Origin: Sphagnum compactum
Lineage: Eukaryota; Bryophyta; Sphagnopsida; Sphagnales
Assembly: GCA_965153455.1 (NCBI GenBank)
Contig: OZ234498.1
Coordinates: 434,001 to 498,000, forward strand
Reading direction: 5' to 3'
DNA length: 64,000 nt
The notes beneath the pieces are model-generated. The model did not search any database and was not told where the DNA came from. It was given only the letters and a program-made list of their open reading frames with translations. Positions 35,489-46,714 of the stretch are shown one piece after another. The translations under genes and the position numbers were made by a program. How positions within the stretch are numbered: the stretch's first letter is position 1; each line of letters opens with the position of its first letter.

Positions 35489-38127
35489 ATGGCATTTGTG
35501 GCAGGTCTGGAGGCTCATCTGCGGATGATCTCCATGGAAGCCACGCGCAAGTATCCGATTGTCAAGGACGCTGCAGAACGTGCAATGTTCAAGGTCAGAT
35601 AATAAACACTTCAAGATCTGCTCTGTCTCTCTCTTTTCTTGTCTCCTTCCAAATTTTGGTTCAAGAAGAATCGATTGCAAAGCAGCTTCTTGTCTGTATG
35701 CATCTTAGCCTCATTATTGCATTTTTGTTGTTCTAAGTTCGAAGTTCCAAACCCTCCTCATATACTTATGCTAGAGTGAGTCTCACCTCAGCTGCAACGA
35801 GCGCCACTCTGCATGAGCCAGGTATTCTCGTAGTTTGTTTCCGTGAATTTTGCTGCTTCAATTTGCTGCACGCAACAGTTGAGCCACTCAAGTTGCTCTG
35901 ACTCTTAGAAGATATCTACTTCCAAGAGGAGAGTTTAGCCTCTTAGTTTGTCAAGAGAAATACAATAATTGATGCTTCAAAGTGTTGTTTGTGGAGATGT
36001 CTCTGCAATCTCATAGAGATGTCCCTTGGATTGGCCTTTGTTCATTTTTCAGGTTGCGAAACCCGTGGCCTTTGGCACTTTTTAAAGATCTACAAATGAT
36101 CTCCATTAAGAGCTTCAGAAACTTTTGGATCCATCTATTATTGCCTTCCATCTCTGCAAAACCAATGTGTACCTAAGAGCTTGATCTTGGTTTCTGGAAA
36201 AAACACTGTAATCAGATTGGAGCTCCTCTTTACCCTAAATTCAGTCATACCGTCTACAACCACTGATCACCACATTTGCTTCAATTTACTTATGTACAAG
36301 TGATTTCTTGCATTGAGTAATATTTTGCAGGTGCGGTTGCTATCTAGTACGAGTGATGTTGCCTGATGTGATGATATCTTGAAGACATATCTACTGGCTT
36401 GTGAATTGAAGAACACAAAGCTGAGTATATTGGGCCTTGTGGGCATGGAAAAGCTGATAGCACATGATGCTGTCTTACCTTCAGCTCTTCCATCGATTCT
36501 GGCTACACTGAAGGAAGTAAGTACTGAAGCATTCCTCTTGTTTACAAGAAGTGGACTCACTGTGTCTCTAAATGATTTCATTGCAAGTACTATGTGGTGC
36601 ATCATTGGCATGCAACTTAGAGTAACAGTCCTCCTAATGACCAGGACCAGGTGATGTATGCTGGTAGTTTGACAAATGATCAGAGTGCAATGTGCATCAA
36701 ACAGGTGCATTTCGCTTGCAGCCTCATGACCAATTATCCATGGTGACTCTCATTTGGTTTTTTGTGTCTGGCTACTGCAGCACTCAGACATGTCTGATGA
36801 AATTGTTCAGTTGAAGACTTTACAAACAGCCCTGACCATTCTTCAGTCCCAACTGCATCCAACAGATGAGGTGAGATAGCAGAAGCTTGTGAACTCCACA
36901 TCCTGTCTCATGCATGCATAGTTTTCAGTGTCAAATTTGGGTTTGGTTCTGGGCCAGTGTTTCTGTGACTTTCAGGATACAACTCTCTCATTGATAGTTA
37001 AGTGAAGGCCAGGTGCTGACTGTTTTAAGGCTGCAGATGGTTTTGCAGCAAATTGACTGCAACCCTCAGTTTTACAAACATAGAGCTCACTTTCTTCCAC
37101 TCTCAATAATGTATGAACGTCAGTGGAATAGATGTATCAGAGGACTATGTGCATTTAGCTATGTGTTTCTGGCCCCTTATGACTGCAAAGCTCTCTCATT
37201 GTATGCGTTGTTTTCAAATTATTCATTCCACTTGTGCAGGATCAAATGTCAATAATTCTTGGACTTTGTCTTCGGCTTTTAGGAAATAGCCGCAATCCTG
37301 ACAGTGTTTGGAGGCATGTGAAATCATCTACCCTTTCTTAACTCCCTCTGCAGATTGTAGTGTGATTTGGGTTTCTGTAGGGCTCTGTGAGCTTTCTAGG
37401 GTACACGGAGTGTAGATGTGTGTTGGTTCTCTATATGCGGTCATGTGGTGTTTGAACAGCTTGCTTTTATCTTGTACTTGTCCTTTTTGCAGACCCAAGT
37501 TTGATCGTTTCTAGTTGTCCCTGTTGTTGTTATCTGTAGTGTTTCTATCACTGGTAAATGCAGGTTTCTTTTCGTAGGTTTGTTTCATAAGGGTTTGAGC
37601 TACCCATCTTCCATAAAATGCATCTGATTTTCTTCCTCTTGACTAGGTGTTTTATATTCTTCTGTGCAGTACTGCAGTGGCGACTTTACGGCAAGGAATA
37701 TCATTGATATTCAACAGAGTTCTGAGTGCAGAAGATTTGCCTACCAAGAAGCTTTATGGGGGGACTAGTAGCTGGGCATCCTCATTCAGATCGGTTGCAG
37801 GGGAAGTTAGCCACAGCATAAGTGCATCAAAGTGAGTTTGCATTTTGAGAACTGCCTTCAGGGCAGCTTTCCTCCAAGAGCATCTATCGTGGCTTCATGC
37901 TACCAAAATTTTGAATATAGTCACATGAGGTCTTATATGTGAAGCTGAGAGGCTGATATGGTATGTACATGAGTTCCTGGTTTGGGTGTTGATTTTGCAG
38001 CCTAGCAGAAATTTTTGGAGCAGAAACTGGTCTTGCAGCACAAGCAAGAAATGAACCTCTTTCTGAAGCAGGGAGGCTTGGTGTTCGGCTTTTTGAGGAC
38101 CTTACTTCACTTGCTGGTGGTGGACGG
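35489..38127 (+). pseudogene. 5' exons of a MON2-like gene (ARM-repeat trafficking protein)
   Basis: Six exons match the N-terminus of plant MON2 (DOP1/Sec7-related large trafficking protein, normally about 1,600 residues): 35489-35593, 36331-36516, 36781-36870, 37240-37313, 37670-37831 and 38001-38127. Characteristic text includes LEAHLRMISMEATRKYPIVK, KNTKLSILGLVGMEKLIAHD, STAVATLRQGISLIFNRVLS and GRLGVRLFEDLTSLAGGG. Junction phases all agree. The fourth intron starts with GC (37314, 'gcatgt') rather than GT. Exon 2 has an in-frame TGA at 36364-36366, so full translation from this ATG fails. The remaining ~85% of the gene is absent. The next exon belongs to a PP2C, so this is a captured or truncated 5' fragment. 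Introns show that it was copied from DNA, not mRNA. Confidence 0.85.
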
Positions 38128-38587
38128 GTATGTCAATGAGCTCATGTGCATTTTATCCAACTCTTGTAGAAGTTAAATCATTCTTGGGGATGAGCATTGT
38201 GTCTCTCTTGGCATTTTTTTTGTATTTCTAAAGTCTGTTGGTCTCCATGATGCACTTCTTTCTTAGGTTTCCAACTTGCAGCTTTGTGGAAGCTTTTTTC
38301 TTTGTGTTGGGCGCTGTCAATCATTAGTTTTACATGTTCTTGAGGCTTTGTAGTTCTAAAGTTTTCTTTGTTTCTCAGAGGTTCAGTCTTATTGTCTTTT
38401 TGAAGAATAAAGGATCCACTGAAGATTCTATTAAAGAGGACTAGAGATTTGCTTAGTAAAGAGAAATTTCTTTTATGAATTTCAGTGTTCAGGGTCTTTC
38501 ATATGGTTCTGTATAGTCTTGTAAGTGGGGAGCTTTTTCGGACCCTTTTGGTGCTTGTTTGCCACTTTTATCACTTTTCTCAAGCAG

Positions 38588-39138
38588 CAGGAAGCTCAGG
38601 ACAATGAGAGGAGCTCAGTGGATCATGGTGCTGTGTTGGAAGCCCTTGAGCGTGCACTCAAAGCAACTGAGGCTGCCTTCTTAGAAATGGCTGATAGGTA
38701 GTTAGTTTTCTCCCCAGATGAAAGCTTTCTCCTCTGCCAAAAGTTTTGGGCTTTCAGTGCTTATTAACTGCCTGTCTTAGCAACTTATTGGGCTCTTTTC
38801 CTTAAGTGTAATTATGCAGTTAGTTTGGTCCTATACAACAAGTTCCCTTCTTCATGGTCCTCACTTTTATCTCAAACAAGATGATGCCTTGATTGGCAGG
38901 CTTTTGCATGAAAATCCAGAACTCATGGTCATGGGATCGTGTGTGCTTGTCATGCTCGTGAAAGATGAGGATGTATATATCATGAATGTTGAGGATAGTC
39001 GAGCAGTTGTTGCTCAGCAACATTCAAAGAGCTGGGGTTCTCTTTCCCATGTGGGCCATGCACGCACTGAATGTGCAAAAGTTTATGGACAAAATCAAGT
39101 TCAAACCCGTTGAGCAGTACCAAGCTGGTCTTGAAAGG
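38588..39138 (+). pseudogene. Internal exons of a PP2C phosphatase (POLTERGEIST-like)
   Basis: Exon 38588-38697 encodes VLEALERALKATEAAFLEMA and exon 38900-39138 continues, across a phase-correct AG|G junction, with [29 protein letters not shown] and EDSRAVVAQ. This is the core of POL/PLL-type PP2Cs, plasma-membrane or cytosolic Mg/Mn-dependent Ser/Thr phosphatases. The usual GDSRA motif is EDSRA here. The frame hits a stop at 39111-39113, whereas another frame ([19 protein letters not shown]) stays open to the donor at 39139, suggesting a frameshift near 39030. The metal-binding N-terminal DGHGG exon and the C-terminal half were not found. It sits immediately after the MON2 exons on the same strand. 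Confidence 0.75.
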
Positions 39139-39270
39139 GTAAGTCAGACCCATCCTCCACCTATTCTCTCTGATTATGCTGCATCTAGAATTTTCTGAGG
39201 GTTGTAAGAATCTGGGTGCTTTGTGATTGAGGATTTTGCGTGGTAATGGTTTGCACAATTTTTTTGGCAG

Positions 39271-39431
39271 CTGAGGCATCTCACCAAGAACCAGATGCTG
39301 ATGTTTCTGTAGTGAGACCGTGATGGGCCAGTTAGTGCGGTGTTGAAATACCCGTTTGTGAAAAAGATGGGAAATGTGACCTTTGCAACCCATTACAAAA
39401 AAGGTTTTCGTTGGGGAATTGGAGGCTACAG
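39271..39431 (+). pseudogene. Third captured exon, parent gene unidentified
   Basis: It is bounded by a good acceptor (ttttttggcag) and donor (ctacag|gtaaga). Most of it reads DGPVSAVLKYPFVKKMGN then VTFATHYKKGFRWGIGGYR. It is not MON2 or PP2C and I do not recognise it. Its first bases carry stops in this frame, and another frame (EASHQEPDADVSVVR) is open there, so it is probably frame-broken. A possible following exon lies near 39636. Confidence 0.5.
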
Positions 39432-39904
39432 GTAAGAATAACTCCAACAACTCCATCCTTGAACTACTGATCATCATTCAATGCTGATCTCCATGGTCAC
39501 ACAATTGCATGCTGCAAGTTGCAAGTTGCAAGTGTGCAAAGATGTGTTGAAATTGGAATTACAGATGCAATATTGCAGTTGTGAATGCTCATGCTTCAAT
39601 TCATGATTCTCCAGTTCATGTCTTTTAGGTTTTCAGGATCAGGAGCTGATGATTCGTATTTGTGGTCTGTGTATTCAGCTGCAAGATTGAGAGCAAGCCA
39701 GCCGTTGTGAGGCGGATGCAGACAAAAATGTCGTTGGGACCGCATTGTTAGGGTGCATTAATGGTAAACTTAGTACATACAAAAGAAGACAGCTCTGTTG
39801 ATGTACAATACAGTAAAGCTTAGTCTTCACTAGGGTGGATTTGTATGTGAGCATTTCGTCTTGTTGGTTGCTTGGTGATTAGAGGACACTAGTCAATGCT
39901 AGTG
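39432..39904. other. 3' flank of the composite gene-fragment locus
   Basis: Possible further exon debris ('ttttcaggatcaggagctgatg' near 39630). No gene is supported. Confidence 0.3.
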
Positions 39905-40760
39905 ACCACCAAGGCACTGATGTGATACTTTTTGTTAAGTAAGGTGAAAAAAGTTTGGAAGTAAAGTGTAATGCTTTTTGTTAAATAATGTGGAAAACTT
40001 GAAGGAAAATAGTGGGATACTTGTTAGCAATGAAAAAAAATGGGTTACTTTTTATTAAATAATGTGAAAGACATTTAAGAAAATTGAGAACTTTTTGTTA
40101 ATAACTTGGAAAACTTGAGAGAAAAATGTACGATGCGTTTTGTTAAATAATGTGGAAAACTTGAGGGAAAACAGTGGGATACTCTTTGTTAATAATGAAA
40201 AAAATGTGGGAGTACTTTCAGTTAGATAACACGAAAAATTTGAGGGAAAATGTGGGATTTTTTTTGTTGATAACTTAGAGAACTTGAGGGAAAAATTACA
40301 ATATTTTTTGTTAATAATGTGGAAAACTTGAGGGAAAAAAGTGGGATATGTTGAGCCAGAAGTGGGTTAGCCTACCTATCATTTGCATGGAAAGGTTGAA
40401 ATTTTTTTTGAGAAAATGAGTGAAATAGCTTGGTTTAACATCTATGTCATAATTGTGAAAAAAGTGAGGGTAAAACAGGGATAGTATGAGCATAGTGCAG
40501 TCTAACCTCCATGTTACAAATGTGAAAATTTCATAGAAACATGTGGGATGGCGTTGAGGCAAAAATGTGGATATGAGTCAATATATCCACGCAGTTTATC
40601 ACGCTTCTATATCCCACACTTTTGCCACACCTCTAACCCGTAATTTTCCCATGTTTTGATACAGATTTGTCACATACAGCCGATGATATGAATCATCAAA
40701 AGCGTGGCAACAGTGAGGAAAATCTATGGGAAAAATGTGAAAAACTACTCCAAATGTTGT
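39905..40760. repeat. Tandem repeat of about 45 bp, A/G-rich
   Basis: Roughly eight units between 39910 and 40350 are based on 'aataatgtggaaaacttgag', 'ggaaaa', 'gtgggatac' and 'tttttgtt'. Starts are spaced about 43-47 bp. More diverged GTGAAAAA/GGGAAAA phrases continue to about 40750. It is the strand-complement in style of 34052-34490. Confidence 0.7.
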
Positions 40761-40909
40761 AGTGCACCCTCACCCCTCTTCCATGTCTTTTATTCTCAGC
40801 CATGAGTTTTAAGAGACCATTCCCACCCAATTCCTTTGTTTAGAGGATATGTTTCCTCTAAGTTTTTTGGGACAGAAGTTGGAAGGAAGCACCAAGATTT
40901 GCTTCCAGA

Positions 40910-41030
40910 TGGAGGTTCCTGATTTGTTCAGATCCTGAAGTAAATCACAATGGAGGTTCCTGATCTGTTCAGCTCCTGAAGTAATTCATGATGGAGGTTC
41001 CTGATTTGTTCAACTACTGAAATGACTGCA
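40910..41030. repeat. 42-bp tandem repeat, three units
   Basis: 'gatggaggttcctgatttg' plus 'ttcagatcctgaagtaaatc' recurs at about 40911, 40953 and 40990 with few changes. Confidence 0.75.
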
Positions 41031-42859
41031 TATTACTAGTTCACTCACTTCTTGGGTTAGTTTAATAGTATTTAGTTCCTTTCATATGCTTGAATCCTTC
41101 TCCTGAATCCCTTACTGTAGATACTATTATGATTCTAAGAGTGGTCTAATCCTTGATGGTAGTTTCCACTTACTTTGTGTTTATTTTGTAGATGGGCAAT
41201 CACAATTTGGAGCCCCCACCATAGCTTATGAGTTGCCAGAAACTAACTGTTGTTGCTGCTGCAAATATCCCACATTGTGAAGGTTTGTGGTCAGGTTCTG
41301 AGCCGGACATACCTGTGCAGCGGTACACGAGAAACGATTTCCAAGTTCCATTCGTTCTGTGAATTCTAATTTAATCTTTTTAGTTCATTCGATTTATGTC
41401 AAACTTGAATGATGTTGAGCGCCTTAGTACTGGACTGGAGGACCCAAGTTTATTTTTCCTCAACGATATAATTGTACTGCACTGAAAGTCATGTCTGTCG
41501 GAGAAGAGAGAGAGATTAGCTCAAGATGTCATCGACAGAAGTTTCGCTCTTTGTTTGCGGGACACGCCTCAGGAGTGATGCAAGAGAAGCGATTTGCATT
41601 CATCTTCTGAGCAGTGTTTTATTTCAGGAGTTTTGTTGGTCGTCAAACTGGCTACCATTGGTAGGAAGATGTAGAAAAAGTGGCCATCATCCCTCAGAAG
41701 ATTTAGCCAAGTGTGGCTATAAGCCAGAAATACAATAAAAATCTTTAATCATCCTATTATATTTTTGGCTACACAATGAAAAACTAAAGATACGAATTTG
41801 GAGATTACTATTATTATTATTTTCCTCACTTCTGGCCACTGAAAAGCTTCAAAATCGCTTATTCTTAGATGTAAATTTCGCCAGTGAGAAAAACGCCACT
41901 TTTAAGGTGCTGCTGGCGGAACTTAATAGCAAGTCTGAGAAAGGGTACGCGAAGCCTGGTACAGAAATTGTACAACCCACTATTTCTTCCTTCAACGATA
42001 CAATTGTAGTGCAGTAATAATCATTCTTGTCAGATCATAAACGACAAGGCTCAATTCAGCGGTAAACTCCAGCTTAGCTCTCCTGTTCTGTGCAAGCTCC
42101 TGTTGTGTGCCAGAAACGCATAGTTGCAGATCCAGTGCTCCAGGGCACCCACTTGCATCCCTTCTGGAGGAGCCTGCAGGCAGCATTTATGGAAAGCTTA
42201 TAAGTACTAGTTAGGCAACATTCAAACGTTCATTCATTCCTACCGATTTATTGTGAAATGCAAGAAAGTGGAACTTGAATGTGAATTCTAGTACAATGGC
42301 TGTAATTCCGTTTTCAGTATTTTTTGTGAATGTATTAAATCATTGTGAGAATGGCAAGGAATGTGAGGGGTTCAACTTCTGGCAACGTTTTTCTTTCATA
42401 ACTTGCAATTTTCAACATTTTCAAATAAGTTTCCAGAGTACTCCATAATTTATTTTCAATTTTTTTTTGTATTTTCCTGAATTCAAAAATGCATTCTTTT
42501 CACTTTAAACACAACTGCAAAATTAGAACACATATTAGAATTTGGGATGGGGACATCATTGTTCCCTTCGGATAATAAAGTTCCTTTAAAGGGACCAACC
42601 TTCCAAGTTTTCTAGTATGAATGGAAAATAGCGGCCCCTGGGAAAAGAAAATTCTGTCAACAAGGGTGCTCTGTTGGGGGCTGAAAGAAAACCTTTATTG
42701 ATCTGGAAACTTGGGAGCTTTAAGACAATGAAAGACTGGGAAAGAACCAGCGGTTTTTGGGCCAGTTATTTGATTTTTAAAATGTTTTGTGAACCCTGCT
42801 TACATATCAAACTGGCTGTTTGTTCTTTTGAAAACTGTGCTTATAAGTAGTAAGAACCA
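41031..42859. other. Intergenic, no supported gene
   Basis: Short ORFs at 41526-41738 and 41992-42186 have no recognisable domain. The phrase 'cctcaacgatataattgtactgcactgaaa' near 41458 recurs as 'cttcaacgatacaattgtagtgcagtaata' near 41990, a diverged repeat. Confidence 0.35.
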
Positions 42860-43425
42860 GAGTTGGGCGAGTATCCGGTTTGAAGGGTAATAACCGGGGG
42901 TTCAGGGTCAGGTTCTTGTGACCCGGACTCTAGTTCACATCATTTTGTTCAAACCGGCACAAGAACCAGACCAGACTGTGGAGAATATGTTTTGCTAGAT
43001 TCGGAACCAGAACCATAACCATGAAAAAATATTTTTGAAAACAGGGTCAGCATATGTTTATAAAAAAGTCGACTTTACAAAAAAAGAAAAGTATACTAAA
43101 ATTTATAATTAAATGTTAATTTTAATTAATTGTTCAACTCTATACTTCCATAGACCCCTGTTTTAATTTGTTATAAAACTTTGTACCCACGTAATCTTTA
43201 GCATAAAAGAATGTGCAATCTGTACATGGAACCGGACCCAGTTAAAAAAAACCGGTCTGAAAGTTCTTGAATTTGAAAAAAATGTGATAGAATTGGAATC
43301 GAAGGGTTCAAAATTTGGAAGAACCTGCTTCAAACCCTTACTGGAAGAAACTCCACATAAAATTTAAAATGTCAAAACCAGACCTGAGGTTGTCTCTAAA
43401 CAGAAGAACCGTGCAACACTGGTAA
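42860..43425. repeat. Diverged interspersed repeat related to 560-790
   Basis: Rich in 'aaccgg', 'gaaccag' and 'gggttc', ending 'agaaccgtgcaacactggt'. The wording and end match the repeat near the window start. Confidence 0.4.
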
Positions 43426-43779
43426 GAACTGCCCTGATAACCGCCAAGGGTCAGTTTTTATTTCTAATAACCGCCAAATACTGTTATATACTATGTAGAC
43501 GTAGGCTTCCACTTTTGAAATTGGAGCAGGCAAGGCATGTTGCATAATTTTTAATGGTTTTAGTATTTGGAGTTAATTTCCAAAGACCCAAGCATGCTCT
43601 TTTTTGGCTTCACGCCTACCTCCCCACGAAGGAATGTACGAGCATTCTTTTTCTCTTGGACCCTGTCTTCACCCTTTGGGAGACAGCTTTTCAGGAGGGA
43701 AAGAGATGCAACATTTTGGATGGTAGTGGGGAGGTACTGGCTGAACCTCTAATTTAAGTGATTAGAAAATGAGTATTTG

Positions 43780-45050
43780 GATAGCTCTCAAACCTGAAGG
43801 AGAAGCAATTGGACAAGCTAGCCAAAGGATTGATTTCCAATAAAATCACAAATTACGCGATTCACCTACCAAGGGGGGGAGACCCGACTTCAAGTCTATG
43901 TATGAGTTCACGAGACTTTTGAAGCGGAAGGCCGTGATCTATAATGAAATAATGATTTCATTTTTCAAATCTCCCAAGCCAATGGTGAATAACCAAAAGC
44001 CATACTCTAATGAAGATTGGCATGAAAAGAAGGTGAATCACAAGTTCGAAAAGATGCTCTTTTCAATTTTGGACTCAGAACTCGATGACAAATGCTACAA
44101 CGAAAAATGAAACTCAACCTCTCTGATGATGTTCCACTTGCCGAATTTACAACCACCTTGAGAAAATGGATAAGTAGTGCAACTCTGGAAGCAATTGCTG
44201 CAAAGTTATTTCTTTTGGACACGCATTAGAAATAGGATAAACTCAATAACATGGCGGAGCTTTTGGATGTTGTTGACAAAAGGGAGATGGTCTCATCTTT
44301 GTAGGATGACACCACAAGTACTATTGTTGTCATCTCAATCACACACACGACTAATGAAATTCCTGTTGTGAAGAAAGGTTCGAACAGGAGTGATTTCTTA
44401 ATGCATTATTCAATGCCAAGCAGGTGACTTTCAAGGCGGTGGTTTGCCTTTGTGATTATGAATCAATCAAGTTTTTTTTTCTCGACCATCATGAAGTCAA
44501 TTTTTGTTATGAAGCTATGATTTGAGTTTGGGCAATACATGGCGGTAGGAGTAGAATCTTTAGGTTCAATGGCAAACGTCATGAAAGAACTTATACTCTT
44601 TTATATGTATCTGTTCATGGGGAGGATGGGGAAGTTTGCGGAGCTTAATTTTTTGGGGAACAAAAACATGCCCTCATTTATTGACAACGTATTTTGTTCT
44701 TTTCCCGAAAATTACTGTGTAATCTTGACGGGAATAACTATGAAATCATTGTGTTTGTCTATTTACATATGTTTTCCAGGGTTCTGATGAAAGACATGGC
44801 AACTGAAGCAAGTCATGAGGTTTTACATATCATTATTAGGGTTCAAATGAGTGGAAACATTGATTTGGAAGGGAATGAAAATGAGGAAATTACAAAGGAA
44901 AGCAATATGGAAGGAGGTGAGCCTCCCCGCCTACTACCTCCCATCAATAAAAACATGAAAGCATATGTGAAAAGAGCTAAAAACTTTACCAAGCCATCCA
45001 AAAATAAAGATTGTACCTCCAAAAGCAAGAGAACTCAATGTAAATAATTC
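43780..45050 (+). pseudogene. Decayed unidentified gene
   Basis: One frame through 43898-44110 continues from LKEKQLDKLAKGLISNKI upstream and into KLNLSDDVPLAEFTTTLRKW downstream, broken by stops near 43760 and 44110. Further pieces lie at 44539-44787 and 44694-45047 (acidic then Lys-rich, ending SKNKDCTSKSKRTQ). I do not recognise the protein. The charged C-terminal stretch could be nuclear. Position directly before two HAD-like pseudogenes may be fortuitous. Confidence 0.35.
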
Positions 45051-45814
45051 GTAGATTAGGAGAAAAAAATGGACAGAACTTGTCAAGTTGTTGGGCAAGC
45101 TAATGGTGACCCCTTGCCTTCCCTCAACACTTCACTACACACATTGATAGCCTCATAAATTGACGTTCAGGATAAGGTTGTAGATGAATGCAAGGAGGAG
45201 CAAGAGTTTGGTGTTCTACAAAATATTGCACATGCGAAAACTTTGAACCCTTTACATTTCAAATGATAAAAAATTGTCATGATTAAAAATATAATAGTAG
45301 TTAATTAAATAATTATATTATTTAATTAATAAAATAATTAATAGGATTATTATCACTTCATGCTCCAACTTGGATGTAAAGAAGCAATTTTAGTTTGTTA
45401 AATTGTGATGAATGTGGTGAATTTTTAAAATAATGAACTTTTTTTGTGATTCAGTTTTTTTGGTTTTCACGATTCATGTGGGGAAGGAATATCTAAGAAT
45501 GGGTTCTTATGGACTTTCTACACCTGCTCATTACCCTTAAAAAAGGGACCTTCAAGTGAATAATTTGTAATCAATTCTCAACATTCTCTTTCTACACACA
45601 TTTTTAATTGTACACTCATAACATTTTTGATTCATTCACTTTTGGTTTCATTCTTTCCTTAGGATTGAATTCCTAGTCCTCCAAGATCTAAAGATGGTGA
45701 TGGTGTCAAGTTTTCAACTTTCATTTGTTTGAAAATAGAATAAGATAACATCCCTTCCATGTTTGTTGTTCATTTGGAGTCCAATGTATTACGCATGTTC
45801 ACCTCTAGCAAAGG
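45051..45814. other. Intergenic, no supported gene
   Basis: It contains a 'taattaaataattat' palindromic run near 45300-45340. Confidence 0.3.
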
Positions 45815-46362
45815 TGAATGAATTGCATGTAACCTTTGACTTGAATGGGGTTTTGGTGGCAAAATGGTTCAAATTGTCTCGTACATGAATGGTTCCATCT
45901 TGTTCAGCTATATTGAAGCCTAGATTAGAAGATTTCCTAAAAACATGTTTTGTTTAGTTCATAGTATATATATGGTTTACAACCCAATGTCACAACATCA
46001 ATAAATATTTGGATCAAATCAAGCACAAAACATGTATAATTTTTAATCCTTCAAGGATTTTTGGATAAGAGTCTTGCTAGGAAAATGATCATTTTCTTGT
46101 GGCTAATCTTGAAATTTTTCATTAAAAACTTAATGTTTTCTTTTTGAAATTTTCTGACACGCTTGCTAGGAACACTTTGTTCATAGATGATATGCCATAT
46201 AAATCTATGTTTAATGATTCCTGTAGTGCCATCATTCTGGAATCATTTAACAAATCTCCTAATATTGGAAACTACTTGCTCTCCACTATGTTTCCTTACT
46301 TCATGTTGTTGGCCTCCTTTCAATCTAATGTTCAATGTTATGTAAATTTTCATATAGAATGA
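45815..46362 (+). pseudogene. FCP1-like HAD phosphatase pseudogene I
   Basis: A single reading frame from about 45815 to 46362 runs without any indel but with five stop codons. It contains FDLNGVLV (the HAD nucleophile motif, DxN instead of DxDxT), LKPRLEDFLKTC, YIWFTTQCHNINKYLDQI, then NTLFIDDMPYKSMFN (HAD motif IV, DD) and NYLLSTMFPYF. The order fits an FCP1/NIF-type phosphatase domain, a family that includes RNA polymerase II CTD phosphatases. Decay by substitutions alone suggests long neutral drift after inactivation. Confidence 0.65.
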
Positions 46363-46714
46363 TATATTTAAATTGCAATTGAATCTTAAAAAACTACCTA
46401 ACATGCATTGTCATTTTACAAATAATAATTCAACAAAAGGTTTTCCAAATGATTGAACTTCAACATATCTTCTTGTTTTCTCATTCCCATGTTTTGTTTT
46501 CCAATATTGAAGAACTTCAAATGACCATTTTATTATTCACACTTTGGCCAATTGTTTACATTATCGATTTTTATGCATCACCTAATGTCCATAAGGTAAT
46601 TTCTTTATGAGTTCTAGAACATTTTGTGAGGTTTTCATCAACTGATTTTTTGTCATTGAATGAAGTTTTCATGTTTTTTTTAACAAATCATTTTGTTGTT
46701 GTTGTTGTTTTTTA
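46363..46714. other. Spacer between the two HAD-like pseudogenes
   Basis: AT-rich, no gene. (GTT)n run near 46694-46710. Confidence 0.35.

Noticed and set aside
34925-35680. 251-residue antisense ORF over the MON2 first exon
   Set aside because: No domain; it lies opposite a recognised coding exon and its CpG-rich 5' region, where open antisense frames are common.
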